NCBI GenBank assembly: GCA_023392995.1
Contig: JAEWMZ010000307.1
Coordinates: 1-14,229, forward strand
Reading direction: 5' to 3'
Source: Bacillota bacterium
GTDB lineage: Bacteria > Bacillota > Clostridia > Lachnospirales > Lachnospiraceae
DNA length: 14,229 nucleotides
In this document: positions 8,251-14,229 of the stretch, one piece after another
Position numbering within the stretch: the stretch's first letter is position 1
How the letters are laid out: each line of letters opens with the position of its first letter
Notes under the pieces: generated by a model
Database searches by the model: none
What the model was told of the DNA's origin: nothing
Seen by the model: the letters and a program-made list of their open reading frames with translations, nothing else
Made by a program: the position numbers and the translations under genes

Positions 8251-8300
8251 AAAAACAGCCCCCAAAAGTTAGACTTAAAACTCTAACTATTGGAGGCTTT
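8251..8300 (-). terminator. Rho-independent terminator of the flavoprotein transcript
   Basis: Arms 8255-8273 and 8282-8300 (19 bases each) pair around an eight-base loop, with one G-U and two mismatches in the minus-strand transcript. The core is AGCCTCC pairing with GGGGGCU and UAGUUAGA pairing with UCUAACU. The transcript then runs into GUUUUUAUUU. It lies about 220 bp beyond the stop codon, so the tandem repeats are transcribed as 3' untranslated RNA. Confidence 0.9.
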
Positions 8301-8330
8301 GTCATGATTACCAGCAATTTCTATTCGTTT

Positions 8331-8547
8331 TTATATGGAAGAACTATCGTTAGGCTACCGATTTATATGGAAGAATTAACGTTAGGAACCGGTTTATATG
8401 GAAGGACTAACGTTATGTCACCTATTTATATAGAAGGACTAACATAGTCCACCTATTTATATAGAATCACTAACATAGGTCACCGATTTATGATAGAAGA
8501 ACTAACATAGGCCAACTGGTTAGATGAATAAATTAACGTTAGAATCC
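8331..8547 (-). repeat. Tandem array of seven degenerate 31-32 bp units; the last unit is the 3' end of the upstream CDS
   Basis: Units begin at 8331, 8363, 8394, 8426, 8457, 8488 and 8520, with spacings of 32, 31, 32, 31, 31 and 32 bp. On the plus strand each starts with TTATATGGAAGA or a close variant, followed by ACTAACGTTAGG or ACTAACATAGG and a variable tail such as CACCGAT. The seventh unit (from 8520) contains the stop codon and last codons of the flavoprotein gene. Read on the minus strand, its CTAACGTTAATT...TAA end matches unit 2 at 19 of 23 positions. Several units contain the palindromic core CTAACGTTAG or a small hairpin with CTA/TAG arms. There are no spacers, so it is not a CRISPR array. 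Confidence 0.9.
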
Positions 8548-11021
8548 TCTGCTTCACCCAGATAGTAACCAACTCCTCCGATTTTTACGCCATCGATCAG
8601 CTCTTCCTTCTTCAGTCCCATAACATCCATGGACATCTGGCAGGCTACGATCTCAATTCCGCTGTCGATTGCTGACTGAATTAATTCTTCCAGAGAGGAG
8701 ATATTCTTATTTTTCATAACCATTCGAATCATCTTTCCGCCCATGCCCATCATATTCATATTAGAAAGCTTCAGCTTCCTGCTGCCCCTGGGCATCATTG
8801 CTCCAAACATATGATCCAGCAATCCTTTTTTCACCTTTACCTTATCCGGCTTTCTAAGGATATTTAAGCCCCAGAAGGTAAAGAACATGGTTACCTTTTT
8901 CCCCATGGAGGCAGCTCCATTTGCGATAATGAAGGAGGCAATAGCCTTATCCAGGTCTCCGCTGAAGACTACCATGGTTTTATTATCCTTTGTTTCGTAA
9001 GGAATCACTTCCGGATTGATAAAAGCTGTATCCCCGCTATTTTTCTTTATGAACGCAGTGATATATCCATCCTTCTTCGATAGATCCAGAAGCTCATTCT
9101 TAGAGCCTTTGCACCAGGCCTTGATATCCTCATAGAAGCCCGGATCGGAAGCGGATACCTTTAAGATCTGCCCCGGCTCCATTTCATCCATCGAGGCTTT
9201 TACCTGCAGCAGCGGTCCGGGACAGCATAGGCCACACGCGTCCAAGGCTTTATCAAAGTCCTTTCCACTGGTTCCTTCTGCTCTTTTCAGTGTCTGAGTA
9301 TCTGCATCCACCGTCATTGGAATAGAAGCTGCTGCTACCTTAACCCCGCTATATACCGCTTCTCTGACCTTCTTAGGCTGAAATTTTAATGCGGCCGCGG
9401 ATTTATAGCCTCCCGCCACGTTAACCACCTGATAACCATGCTGTGACAGAATACGATCTGCAACATAGCCGCGCAAGCCCACCTGGCAGTATTCAACAAC
9501 GGTCTTCTTCGGGTCAAGCTCATTTAATCGATCTCTCAGTTCATCGACAGGAATATTGATCGCACCCTCCACATGACCGTTATCGAACTCCAGCTGCGTA
9601 CGCACATCCACTAGTACATAGTCGGAAGGCTCCATTTCCTTTACTTCCTCCCAGGTAACTATATGACTTCTTCCCTCTAATACATTCTGTGCCACAAAGC
9701 CCGCCATATTCACCGGATCTTTTGCAGAAGAGAAGGGCGGTGCATAGGAAAGCTCCAGTTCTGTCAGATCCTCTACGGTTCCTCCCAAGCGGATTACGGT
9801 GGCAATAACATCAATTCTCTTATCTACGCCGTTAAAGCCGATTCCCTGTGCACCCAGTATCTTGCCATCCCCCCCAAAGATCAGCTTTAAGGTCATTGGT
9901 AAGGCTCCTGGATAATAGGAGGCATGGGAGGCTGGATGAATGTGAATTGTCTTATAGTCGAGTCCTGCTCTTTGCAGTGTCCGCTCATTGGCACCCGTAC
10001 TGGCGGCAGTCAGAGCAAAGACCTTAATAATAGAGGTCCCCTGAGAGCCTTTAAAGCTGCTGTTTAATCCGGCAATATTATCTGCTGCAATTCTTCCCTG
10101 TTTATTTGCAGGTCCTGCTAACGGAATAGCAGTCTGCTGCTTCGTAACGAAATCAACGACTTCGATTGCGTCGCCAACTGCATAAATCCCCTCCACCTGA
10201 GTCTGCATCTTATCATTTACAAGAATATGTCCTCTTGCTCCAAGGGTAACTCCACTGTCCTTCAAAAAGCTTGTATCCGGTGCAACACCAATGGCTAATA
10301 CAACCAAGTCAGCCTGTAATTTCATCTCACTGGCTAAGGTTACCTCAATCTGCTGACCCTCTTCCCGGAATTCTTTCACACCATCCTTTAATACTAAACA
10401 AACGCCGTTCTCCTCCAGCTCTTTCTCCGCAATCACTGTCATATCATAATCAAAGGGAGCCAAAATATGAGGAGCCGCTTCCACCAGGGTAACCTCCAGA
10501 CCTCTCTCCCTGAGATTCTCAGCCATCTCAACACCGACAAAGCCTCCGCCGATTACAATGGCACTTCTCACAGACTCTTTATCAACATATGCTTTTATTT
10601 TATCGGTATCGGGTATGTTTCGAAGCGTTAGGATTTTATTACTTTCGATTCCGGGAATGCCTGGACGGATTGCTTTCGCTCCAGGGGATAGCACCAGATA
10701 ATCATAGCTCTCTTCATAGCTTCCCTTATCCTTACTATGCACCGTTACTGTTTTCTTCTCTGGATTTACGCGAACCACTTCACTGTGATTTCTGACATCA
10801 ATCTCAAATCTGGCTTTCATACTCTGGGGTGTCTGAACCAGAAGCTTATTTCTTTCATTAATACTCTCCCCAATATAATAAGGCAGACCGCAATTGGCAA
10901 AGGAGATATATTCATCCCGTTCAAACATAATAATTTCAGCTGTTTCGTCCAATCTTCGTAATCTCGCTGCTGCAGATGCTCCTCCGGCAACACCGCCTAC
11001 AATCAATACTTTCTTACTCAT
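8520..11021 (-). CDS. CoA-disulfide-reductase-like flavoprotein fused to rhodanese, TusA and DsrE-like domains
   Basis: An 833-residue cytoplasmic multidomain enzyme. Residues 1-450 are a pyridine nucleotide-disulfide oxidoreductase: FAD motif GGVAGGASAAARLRRL (9-24), redox cysteine C44 in FANCGLPYY as in CoA-disulfide reductases, NAD(P) motif GGGFVGVEMAENL (158-170), and FAD-binding GDA (283-285). Residues 455-548 are a rhodanese domain with catalytic C512 (EYCQVGLRGY). Residues 590-660 are a TusA-like domain with LDACGLCCPGP (C596, C599, C600). Residues 680-833 are a DsrE-like domain with C794. The chain is suited to reducing CoA disulfide, persulfide or polysulfide and passing sulfane sulfur between cysteines; the exact substrate is inferred. 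The start has AAGGAGG at six bases. An ArsR regulator lies upstream. The 3' end forms part of the tandem repeat array. Confidence 0.93.
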   Translation of the reverse strand: MSKKVLIVGGVAGGASAAARLRRLDETAEIIMFERDEYISFANCGLPYYIGESINERNKLLVQTPQSMKARFEIDVRNHSEVVRVNPEKKTVTVHSKDKGSYEESYDYLVLSPGAKAIRPGIPGIESNKILTLRNIPDTDKIKAYVDKESVRSAIVIGGGFVGVEMAENLRERGLEVTLVEAAPHILAPFDYDMTVIAEKELEENGVCLVLKDGVKEFREEGQQIEVTLASEMKLQADLVVLAIGVAPDTSFLKDSGVTLGARGHILVNDKMQTQVEGIYAVGDAIEVVDFVTKQQTAIPLAGPANKQGRIAADNIAGLNSSFKGSQGTSIIKVFALTAASTGANERTLQRAGLDYKTIHIHPASHASYYPGALPMTLKLIFGGDGKILGAQGIGFNGVDKRIDVIATVIRLGGTVEDLTELELSYAPPFSSAKDPVNMAGFVAQNVLEGRSHIVTWEEVKEMEPSDYVLVDVRTQLEFDNGHVEGAINIPVDELRDRLNELDPKKTVVEYCQVGLRGYVADRILSQHGYQVVNVAGGYKSAAALKFQPKKVREAVYSGVKVAAASIPMTVDADTQTLKRAEGTSGKDFDKALDACGLCCPGPLLQVKASMDEMEPGQILKVSASDPGFYEDIKAWCKGSKNELLDLSKKDGYITAFIKKNSGDTAFINPEVIPYETKDNKTMVVFSGDLDKAIASFIIANGAASMGKKVTMFFTFWGLNILRKPDKVKVKKGLLDHMFGAMMPRGSRKLKLSNMNMMGMGGKMIRMVMKNKNISSLEELIQSAIDSGIEIVACQMSMDVMGLKKEELIDGVKIGGVGYYLGEAEDSNVNLFI

Positions 11022-11049
11022 ACGAATCCTCCTTCTATCTCTCTCATAA

Positions 11050-11078
11050 ATTATACTTAGCTCTTGTGAACCTTAGAA
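11050..11078 (-). promoter_or_regulatory. Possible promoter of the flavoprotein gene
   Basis: A perfect TATAAT on the minus strand (11050-11055) lies 28 bp before the ATG. With a 17-bp spacer the -35 would be TTCTAA (11073-11078), which is weak. It could allow expression independent of the arsR promoter, perhaps with an activator, or could be chance in AT-rich DNA. Confidence 0.4.
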
Positions 11079-11153
11079 ACTCGAATCCTAGAATCTCAGA
11101 AATTCAGCCATATACAATCTCTCTTTTCGCCACCCGAGACAACACTTAAGTAA

Positions 11154-11169
11154 TTGTGACCGTTCACAA
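11154..11169. promoter_or_regulatory. Perfect short palindrome, possible protein-binding site
   Basis: TTGTGA CCGT TCACAA is a perfect 6-4-6 inverted repeat in the gap between arsR and the flavoprotein gene. It resembles half-sites of the CRP/FNR family (TGTGA/TCACA), but the spacing is four rather than six bases, so family assignment is doubtful. It lies about 100 bp upstream of the possible flavoprotein -10 box. Confidence 0.35.
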
Positions 11170-11176
11170 CCTAGGC

Positions 11177-11267
11177 AATTTTTCATGCAGGTGGTATCGG
11201 TTCCTGAACGGAATTTAGCCGTATACAGCATGGAGTGAAGGAATTGATACCACCTGCATGAAAAATT
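11177..11267 (+). repeat. Long stem-loop element A (22-bp perfect inverted repeat), copy of a repeat family shared with 13306-13393
   Basis: Arms 11177-11198 and 11246-11267 are exact reverse complements over 22 bp (core CATGCAGGTGGTATC / GATACCACCTGCATG). Seven further pairs (11199-11205 with 11239-11245, two of them G-U in plus-strand RNA) extend the stem to 29 bp, closing a 33-base loop. There is no U-tract on either side, so it is not a standard terminator. The loop reads GAACGGAATTTAGCC... AGCATGGAG, similar to the loop of element B on its opposite strand. It sits between arsR and the flavoprotein gene, with the family-like orientation antisense to both. No target duplication is apparent. 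Function unknown. Confidence 0.8.
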
Positions 11268-11292
11268 TCACTACCTCATCCCCCACAATCAC

Positions 11293-11571
11293 TTACCCCA
11301 ACAACACCTGCATTAACGCCGCAACCTTCTCATTTGTGACTTGATAATATATCTCCAATCCCTTTCTTCTTCCTTCAATAATCCCTGCAGCCTTCAGCTT
11401 TTGAATATGCTGAGAGATTGTGGACTGGGGAGCCCCTAAGCAATTCTGCATATGGGAAACATTACACTCTCCATTCTCCAATAAGCCATTCACAATGCAT
11501 ATGCGCACCGGATGTGCCAGGGTCTTAAGCAGCTCTGCTGAATCGTTAAATTTTTGATAATTCTGATCCAA
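11293..11571 (-). CDS. ArsR/SmtB-family repressor, probably thiol- or sulfur-responsive
   Basis: A 92-residue winged-helix regulator. ELLKTLAHPVRICIVNGLLE (13-32) is the conserved family start, and APQSTISQHIQKLKAAGIIE (47-66) is the recognition helix region, followed by the wing (GRRKGLEIYYQV). Cysteines are C25, C36 and C44, in the segment ECNVSHMQNC. This differs from the ELCVCD metal-binding motif of ArsR/CadC, so a thiol or persulfide switch between C36 and C44 is possible; that is inference supported by the sulfur-transfer gene downstream. The start is TTG at 11569-11571, chosen because AAGGTGG lies six bases upstream and no in-frame ATG is nearby. A palindromic operator overlaps its promoter, which suggests autorepression. 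The gap of 271 bp to the flavoprotein gene is long for an operon. Confidence 0.9.
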   Translation of the reverse strand: MDQNYQKFNDSAELLKTLAHPVRICIVNGLLENGECNVSHMQNCLGAPQSTISQHIQKLKAAGIIEGRRKGLEIYYQVTNEKVAALMQVLLG

Positions 11572-11611
11572 TTTATCCCACCTTACGTAAATTTATATTT
11601 TCTATATTGTA

Positions 11612-11639
11612 ATATCGTTATATTCAAATATTACGATAT
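11612..11639. promoter_or_regulatory. 13-2-13 palindrome, probable ArsR-family operator
   Basis: ATATCGTTATATT and AATATTACGATAT are separated by CA, with one internal mismatch pair. AT-rich imperfect palindromes with a two-base centre are typical of ArsR/SmtB operators. It overlaps the -10 box of the arsR promoter, about 40 bp upstream of the arsR start codon, so bound repressor would block RNA polymerase. Confidence 0.7.
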
Positions 11640-11656
11640 AGTAATTCATCTGTCAA
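11628..11656 (-). promoter_or_regulatory. arsR promoter
   Basis: On the minus strand there is a perfect -35 TTGACA (11651-11656), a 17-bp spacer and TAATAT (11628-11633). The -10 box lies inside the palindrome at 11612-11639. The expected start of transcription is near 11621, giving a leader of about 50 bases to the TTG start codon. Confidence 0.8.
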
Positions 11657-11809
11657 TTGCTCCGCTCTTCATTTTTCGTCCAAGTTTGTGACTTTATCAC
11701 ATACCTCTGTGCTTATTCCCAATCATCAACCGCAAAAATCCGCATTATTCGGAAAATTATTTCCACAAAAATAGATTATCGAAATTTTGGTTATATCATC
11801 CATAATATA

Positions 11810-11838
11810 TTGAAATAATCTTCCAAAAATGCTATAAT
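11810..11838 (+). promoter_or_regulatory. Promoter of the receiver-histidine kinase gene
   Basis: TTGAAA (11810-11815), a 17-bp spacer and a perfect TATAAT (11833-11838) on the plus strand. Transcription should start near 11845, leaving a leader of about 40 bases. The divergent arsR promoter is about 155 bp away. The stretch between them (11657-11809) holds only small inverted repeats such as GGAAA-ATTA-TTTCC at 11751-11764. Confidence 0.78.
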
Positions 11839-11883
11839 TGTACAAACAATAAAGTTCTTATCCTGCGATCGGGGGTTTTACGA

Positions 11884-13173
11884 ATGAAAGTATTAGTTGT
11901 AGATGACAGCCAGCTCAATCTGGCTATTGCCAAACGATATCTTGAAGCAATCCCTGACATTACACAGATTGTCTTATGCAATAATCCAACAAAAGCAAAG
12001 AAACTCTTAGAGGAAGAAAGAATTGATATTTTAATTCTGGATATCATAATGCCTGGTATCACTGGCTTTGATATCATAGCCGCTCTTCGCTCTGATCCAA
12101 AGTACGACGACATACTCATTATCATGTTAACCTCCCTGGAGGATATGGATAGCTATCAGCGATGCTTTGAGCTTGGTGTATTTGACTATATTAATAAGCC
12201 TATCAATGCAATGGAATTCACCGCACGTCTTAAGGTTGCAATTGAATGGAAGAATAATTCAAATCATCTGAAATCCCTGATCAATGTAATTACAAAACAA
12301 AATGAAGAATTAAAAGAAATGAATGCCAAGCTTACGGAAGCCAAGTTCAGTCTGGTGCAATCGGAAAAAATGGCCGCCATAGGTCAGCTTGCGGCCGGTA
12401 TCGCTCATGAAATCAATAACCCAATGGGTTTTGTAAACAGTAATTTTGATGTACTGCAAAAATATTTTAAACGTATTATAGAGTTTATCAACTATGTCAA
12501 CACTAAATTCAATAGCAGTAATTCCTTTGACAATCCAGAAATGGAGCAATGCTCCTTAGAAGTCGAAGCAAAGTTCAAAGCCTTAAAGCTGGATTTGATC
12601 ATGGAGGAGCTGGATGGCATATTTATCGATTCCTCCGCCGGTATCCAGAGGGTAACTGAGATAGTGCAATCCCTTCGGATCTATGCCCGGACATCAGCTG
12701 ATGGTGAGAAGGATACCCTGGTGCTGCGAAGTTTAATTCAACAGGTACTGTTAATTACGAAAAATGAATTGAAGTTTATAACAAAGGTTATACTGGATGT
12801 CCCAGAGGATATTATCCTGTATTGTAACCGGATTCAGCTTGGTCAGGTATTCGTTAATATCATATTGAATGCTGCTCAGGCAATCAAGTCCCAAAGCCGT
12901 GAGGATATGGGCACAATCGTAATTCGTGCGGAAATTGTTGACCAAGAGATTAAAATTATTTTCCAGGATGACGGACCAGGAATTCCTGAAGAGAATTTAT
13001 CAAAAATATTTGAACCTTTTTTTACTACGAAAGAGATCGGGCAGGGAACCGGACTTGGTTTAAGCGTATCCTATGATATTATCGTGAATAAGCATAACGG
13101 CTCCTTCTCGGTAAGCAGCGAGCCTGGAAAAGGAGCTACCTTTACCGTAATTTTGCCCATTGTAACAACATAG
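11884..13173 (+). CDS. Receiver-histidine kinase hybrid without a sensor or membrane domain
   Basis: A 429-residue soluble signalling protein. Residues 1-120 are a receiver domain with acidic pocket D7/D8, phosphoacceptor D53 (LILDIIMPG), T83 and K105. Residues 125-160 look coiled coil. The dimerisation/phosphotransfer helix follows with SEKMAAIGQLAAGIAHEINNP (H175). The ATPase domain has N-box NIILNAAQA (325-333), G1 DDGPGIP (362-368), F-box FEPFFTTK and G2 GTGLGLS (388-394). There are no membrane segments and no PAS or GAF domain, so input probably comes through phosphorylation of the N-terminal receiver. The ATG follows GGGGG by about eight bases. The receiver-HDOD protein encoded 280 bp downstream is its likely partner. 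Confidence 0.93.
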   Translation: MKVLVVDDSQLNLAIAKRYLEAIPDITQIVLCNNPTKAKKLLEEERIDILILDIIMPGITGFDIIAALRSDPKYDDILIIMLTSLEDMDSYQRCFELGVFDYINKPINAMEFTARLKVAIEWKNNSNHLKSLINVITKQNEELKEMNAKLTEAKFSLVQSEKMAAIGQLAAGIAHEINNPMGFVNSNFDVLQKYFKRIIEFINYVNTKFNSSNSFDNPEMEQCSLEVEAKFKALKLDLIMEELDGIFIDSSAGIQRVTEIVQSLRIYARTSADGEKDTLVLRSLIQQVLLITKNELKFITKVILDVPEDIILYCNRIQLGQVFVNIILNAAQAIKSQSREDMGTIVIRAEIVDQEIKIIFQDDGPGIPEENLSKIFEPFFTTKEIGQGTGLGLSVSYDIIVNKHNGSFSVSSEPGKGATFTVILPIVTT

Positions 13174-13214
13174 ACCCATAATACTCAATTGATGATGCAC
13201 TCACATATAACACT

Positions 13215-13278
13215 TAGACAATTGCGATTCACTAGCTGACATTGAAAACTGCAATCGTCTAGCCTATTACAAATAGGC
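13215..13278 (+). other. Two adjacent small hairpins after the kinase gene
   Basis: TAGACAATTGC (13215-13225) pairs with GCAATCGTCTA (13251-13261) with one mismatch. Immediately after, GCCTATT (13262-13268) pairs perfectly with AATAGGC (13272-13278) around a three-base loop. No U-run follows, so these are not a clear terminator. The second hairpin overlaps the -10 box of the possible promoter at 13242-13270. Confidence 0.45.
13242..13270 (+). promoter_or_regulatory. Possible promoter of the receiver-HDOD gene
   Basis: TTGAAA (13242-13247), a 17-bp spacer and TATTAC (13265-13270). The -10 box is imperfect. If used, the leader would be about 175 bases and would contain stem-loop element B. Read-through from the kinase promoter is an alternative. 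Confidence 0.3.
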
Positions 13279-13305
13279 AATTACGAAACAATATAGCTTT
13301 TGTGA

Positions 13306-13393
13306 TTGTATACACAGCAGATACTATTTCCACGCTCAAATGCTTCCTTCGGGCTTAGCTTCCGCTTCGAAACAGTATCTGCTGTGTATACAA
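13306..13393 (-). repeat. Long stem-loop element B (25-bp inverted repeat), copy of the family shared with 11177-11267
   Basis: Arms 13306-13330 and 13369-13393 are reverse complements over 25 bp with a single A-C mismatch (13326/13373), which becomes U-G in minus-strand RNA. The outer 20 bp, TTGTATACACAGCAGATACT, are perfect. The 38-base loop read on the minus strand is GAAGCGGAAGCTAAGCCC...AGCATTTGAGCGTG, similar to the loop of element A read on the plus strand. No U-tract follows. It lies between two plus-strand signalling genes, antisense in family orientation. Function unknown. Confidence 0.8.
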
Positions 13394-13453
13394 TACCTTC
13401 CGTTAATGAGTTTCGCAAATACCTATTATTACAAAAATTGAAAGGATGAGGGT

Positions 13454-14229
13454 ATGAAAAAGATTTTAGTAGTTGATGACGAGATTCAAATTTTAAAAGC
13501 TCTATCAAGAATGTTCTTAGAAACAGATTATGAGATACTAACTGCAGAGAATGGCAAAGAAGCCTTAAAACTGATCGAAACAAATCAAATTGATATGGTA
13601 ATCAGCGATATGCGGATGCCCATTCTGGACGGCTATCAACTACTTAGTATCGTCAAAGAAAAATACCCAAGAATTATTCGAATTATTTTAAGCGGTTATG
13701 CGGATGAAAAGCCCATGTTCAAGGCTTTACTGCATAATATTGCAACTCTATATGTATTCAAACCCTGGAATAATAACGTATTGCTGGAAAGTATCAATAA
13801 GCTTTTTGCAGACAGTACGCAGTTAAGCTCTGAGGATTTATCCGGTCTGATTACGGATTTAGGCTGCACCTCCTGCATTCCCACGAATTGTGAAAAAATG
13901 ATTTCACTGGTGGAGGCAGAGGATATGGAGCAGCTCATCCTGGAAATAGAAAAAGACCCTGATATCTCAAGCCTTCTGCATCAGGTTACCAGCACCGCCG
14001 TATATGGTGTCATGCCAAATACGATAAAGCAGGCAGCAATATATCTCGGTTTACCTAATCTGAAGTGCTTCCTGCACTGGGCATGTGTTATCAGCTCTAC
14101 CAAGCACACCGACGACATCAAGGAACATCCGGAGATACTTTGGCAGCATTCCTACTTAACAAACCGGATTCTCCTCTTCTTTTATGAAGCCTTCCTTCAC
14201 AAACAGCCGCCGGATTCTGCTCTGTTTGC
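13454..14229 (+). CDS. Receiver-HDOD response regulator, partial (3' end outside window)
   Basis: The first 258 codons, open to the window edge. Residues 1-118 are a receiver domain: D8/D9, phosphoacceptor D52 (VISDMRMP), S80 region (IILSGYAD) and K103 followed by PW, a pattern common in receivers of RpfG/HDOD-type regulators. A linker follows with a cysteine cluster, LGCTSCIPTNC (C138, C141, C146). From about 150 the sequence fits an HDOD domain: IEKDPDISSLLHQVTS (165-180) and TIKQAAIYLGLPNLKCFL (190-207). HDOD domains are HD-like folds that usually lack phosphodiesterase activity and act in signalling. No DNA-binding output is seen so far. The ATG has AAAGGA seven bases upstream. It is probably phosphorylated by the upstream kinase. 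Confidence 0.9.
   Translation, partial: MKKILVVDDEIQILKALSRMFLETDYEILTAENGKEALKLIETNQIDMVISDMRMPILDGYQLLSIVKEKYPRIIRIILSGYADEKPMFKALLHNIATLYVFKPWNNNVLLESINKLFADSTQLSSEDLSGLITDLGCTSCIPTNCEKMISLVEAEDMEQLILEIEKDPDISSLLHQVTSTAVYGVMPNTIKQAAIYLGLPNLKCFLHWACVISSTKHTDDIKEHPEILWQHSYLTNRILLFFYEAFLHKQPPDSALF

Larger units (their letters stand above)
8049..8519. other. 471-bp convergent-free intergenic region between two minus-strand operons
   Basis: No coding sequence is supported here: both strands carry frequent stop codons. Reading in the direction of minus-strand transcription, it contains six tandem repeat units after the stop of the flavoprotein gene, a strong terminator (8251-8300), about 115 bp with no assignable feature (8136-8250), and then the promoter and leader of the next operon. 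Confidence 0.8.

Noticed and set aside
8331..8547. CRISPR-like array
   Set aside because: The units are directly adjacent 31-32 bp tandem repeats with no unique spacers, and no cas gene is present.
11154..11169. Firm assignment as a CRP/FNR site
   Set aside because: The half-sites fit, but the spacing is four instead of six bases, so only a generic palindrome is reported.
11177..11267. Terminator or T-box leader
   Set aside because: No U-tract follows the stem on either strand. The GATACCACC/GGTGGTATC sequence does not include the conserved T-box antiterminator bulge.
11832..12125. 97-residue minus-strand reading frame
   Set aside because: It is antisense to the receiver domain of the kinase, whose conserved residues fix the plus strand as coding.
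13281..13583. 100-residue minus-strand reading frame
   Set aside because: It crosses stem-loop B and runs antisense into the receiver-HDOD gene. It has no credible ribosome binding site or recognisable domain.

Overview
The window reads as chromosomal DNA of a low-GC, Gram-positive anaerobe, most likely a member of the Clostridia (Lachnospiraceae-like). This is inferred from AGGAGG-type ribosome binding sites, sigma-A-like promoters, U-tailed hairpin terminators, a Bce-type transporter, an FtsEX set with a PcsB-like partner and a CoA-disulfide-reductase-type fusion. No rRNA, tRNA, insertion sequence, phage gene or CRISPR array is visible.

Left block, minus strand (2837 to 1): a Bce-like module. 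An ABC ATPase carries an XRE helix-turn-helix at its N-terminus. It overlaps a ten-helix permease that has lost the large extracellular sensor loop of BceB, and a response regulator cut by the window edge follows. This looks like a compact transport, sensing or resistance system.

Second block, minus strand (8135 to 2996): one probable operon running from a strong promoter at 8107-8135 to a terminator at 2996-3035. It encodes a secreted PcsB-like coiled-coil protein without a recognisable hydrolase domain, FtsE with an altered ABC signature, FtsX, a threonine-aldolase-type PLP enzyme, and an aldo/keto reductase with a C-terminal iron-sulfur domain. The first three probably form an envelope-spanning regulator of peptidoglycan hydrolysis. 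The two metabolic genes may simply be co-transcribed.

Third block, minus strand (11656 to 8251): a sulfur or thiol redox unit. A TTG-started ArsR-family repressor has a TTGACA/TAATAT promoter whose -10 box lies inside a 13-2-13 palindrome, so it is probably autoregulated. Downstream is an 833-residue fusion of CoA-disulfide-reductase-like flavoprotein, rhodanese, TusA and DsrE-like domains. Its stop codon lies in a tandem array of 31-32 bp units that continues about 190 bp into the 3' untranslated region, before a strong terminator.

Fourth block, plus strand (11810 to the end): two signalling genes, a receiver-histidine kinase without a sensor domain and a receiver-HDOD protein cut by the window edge.

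The least explained structures are two long stem-loops, at 11177-11267 and 13306-13393. Their outer stems differ in sequence but are each nearly perfectly paired, while the inner stem and loop resemble each other when one is read on the opposite strand. They look like two copies of one dispersed, structure-conserving repeat family.
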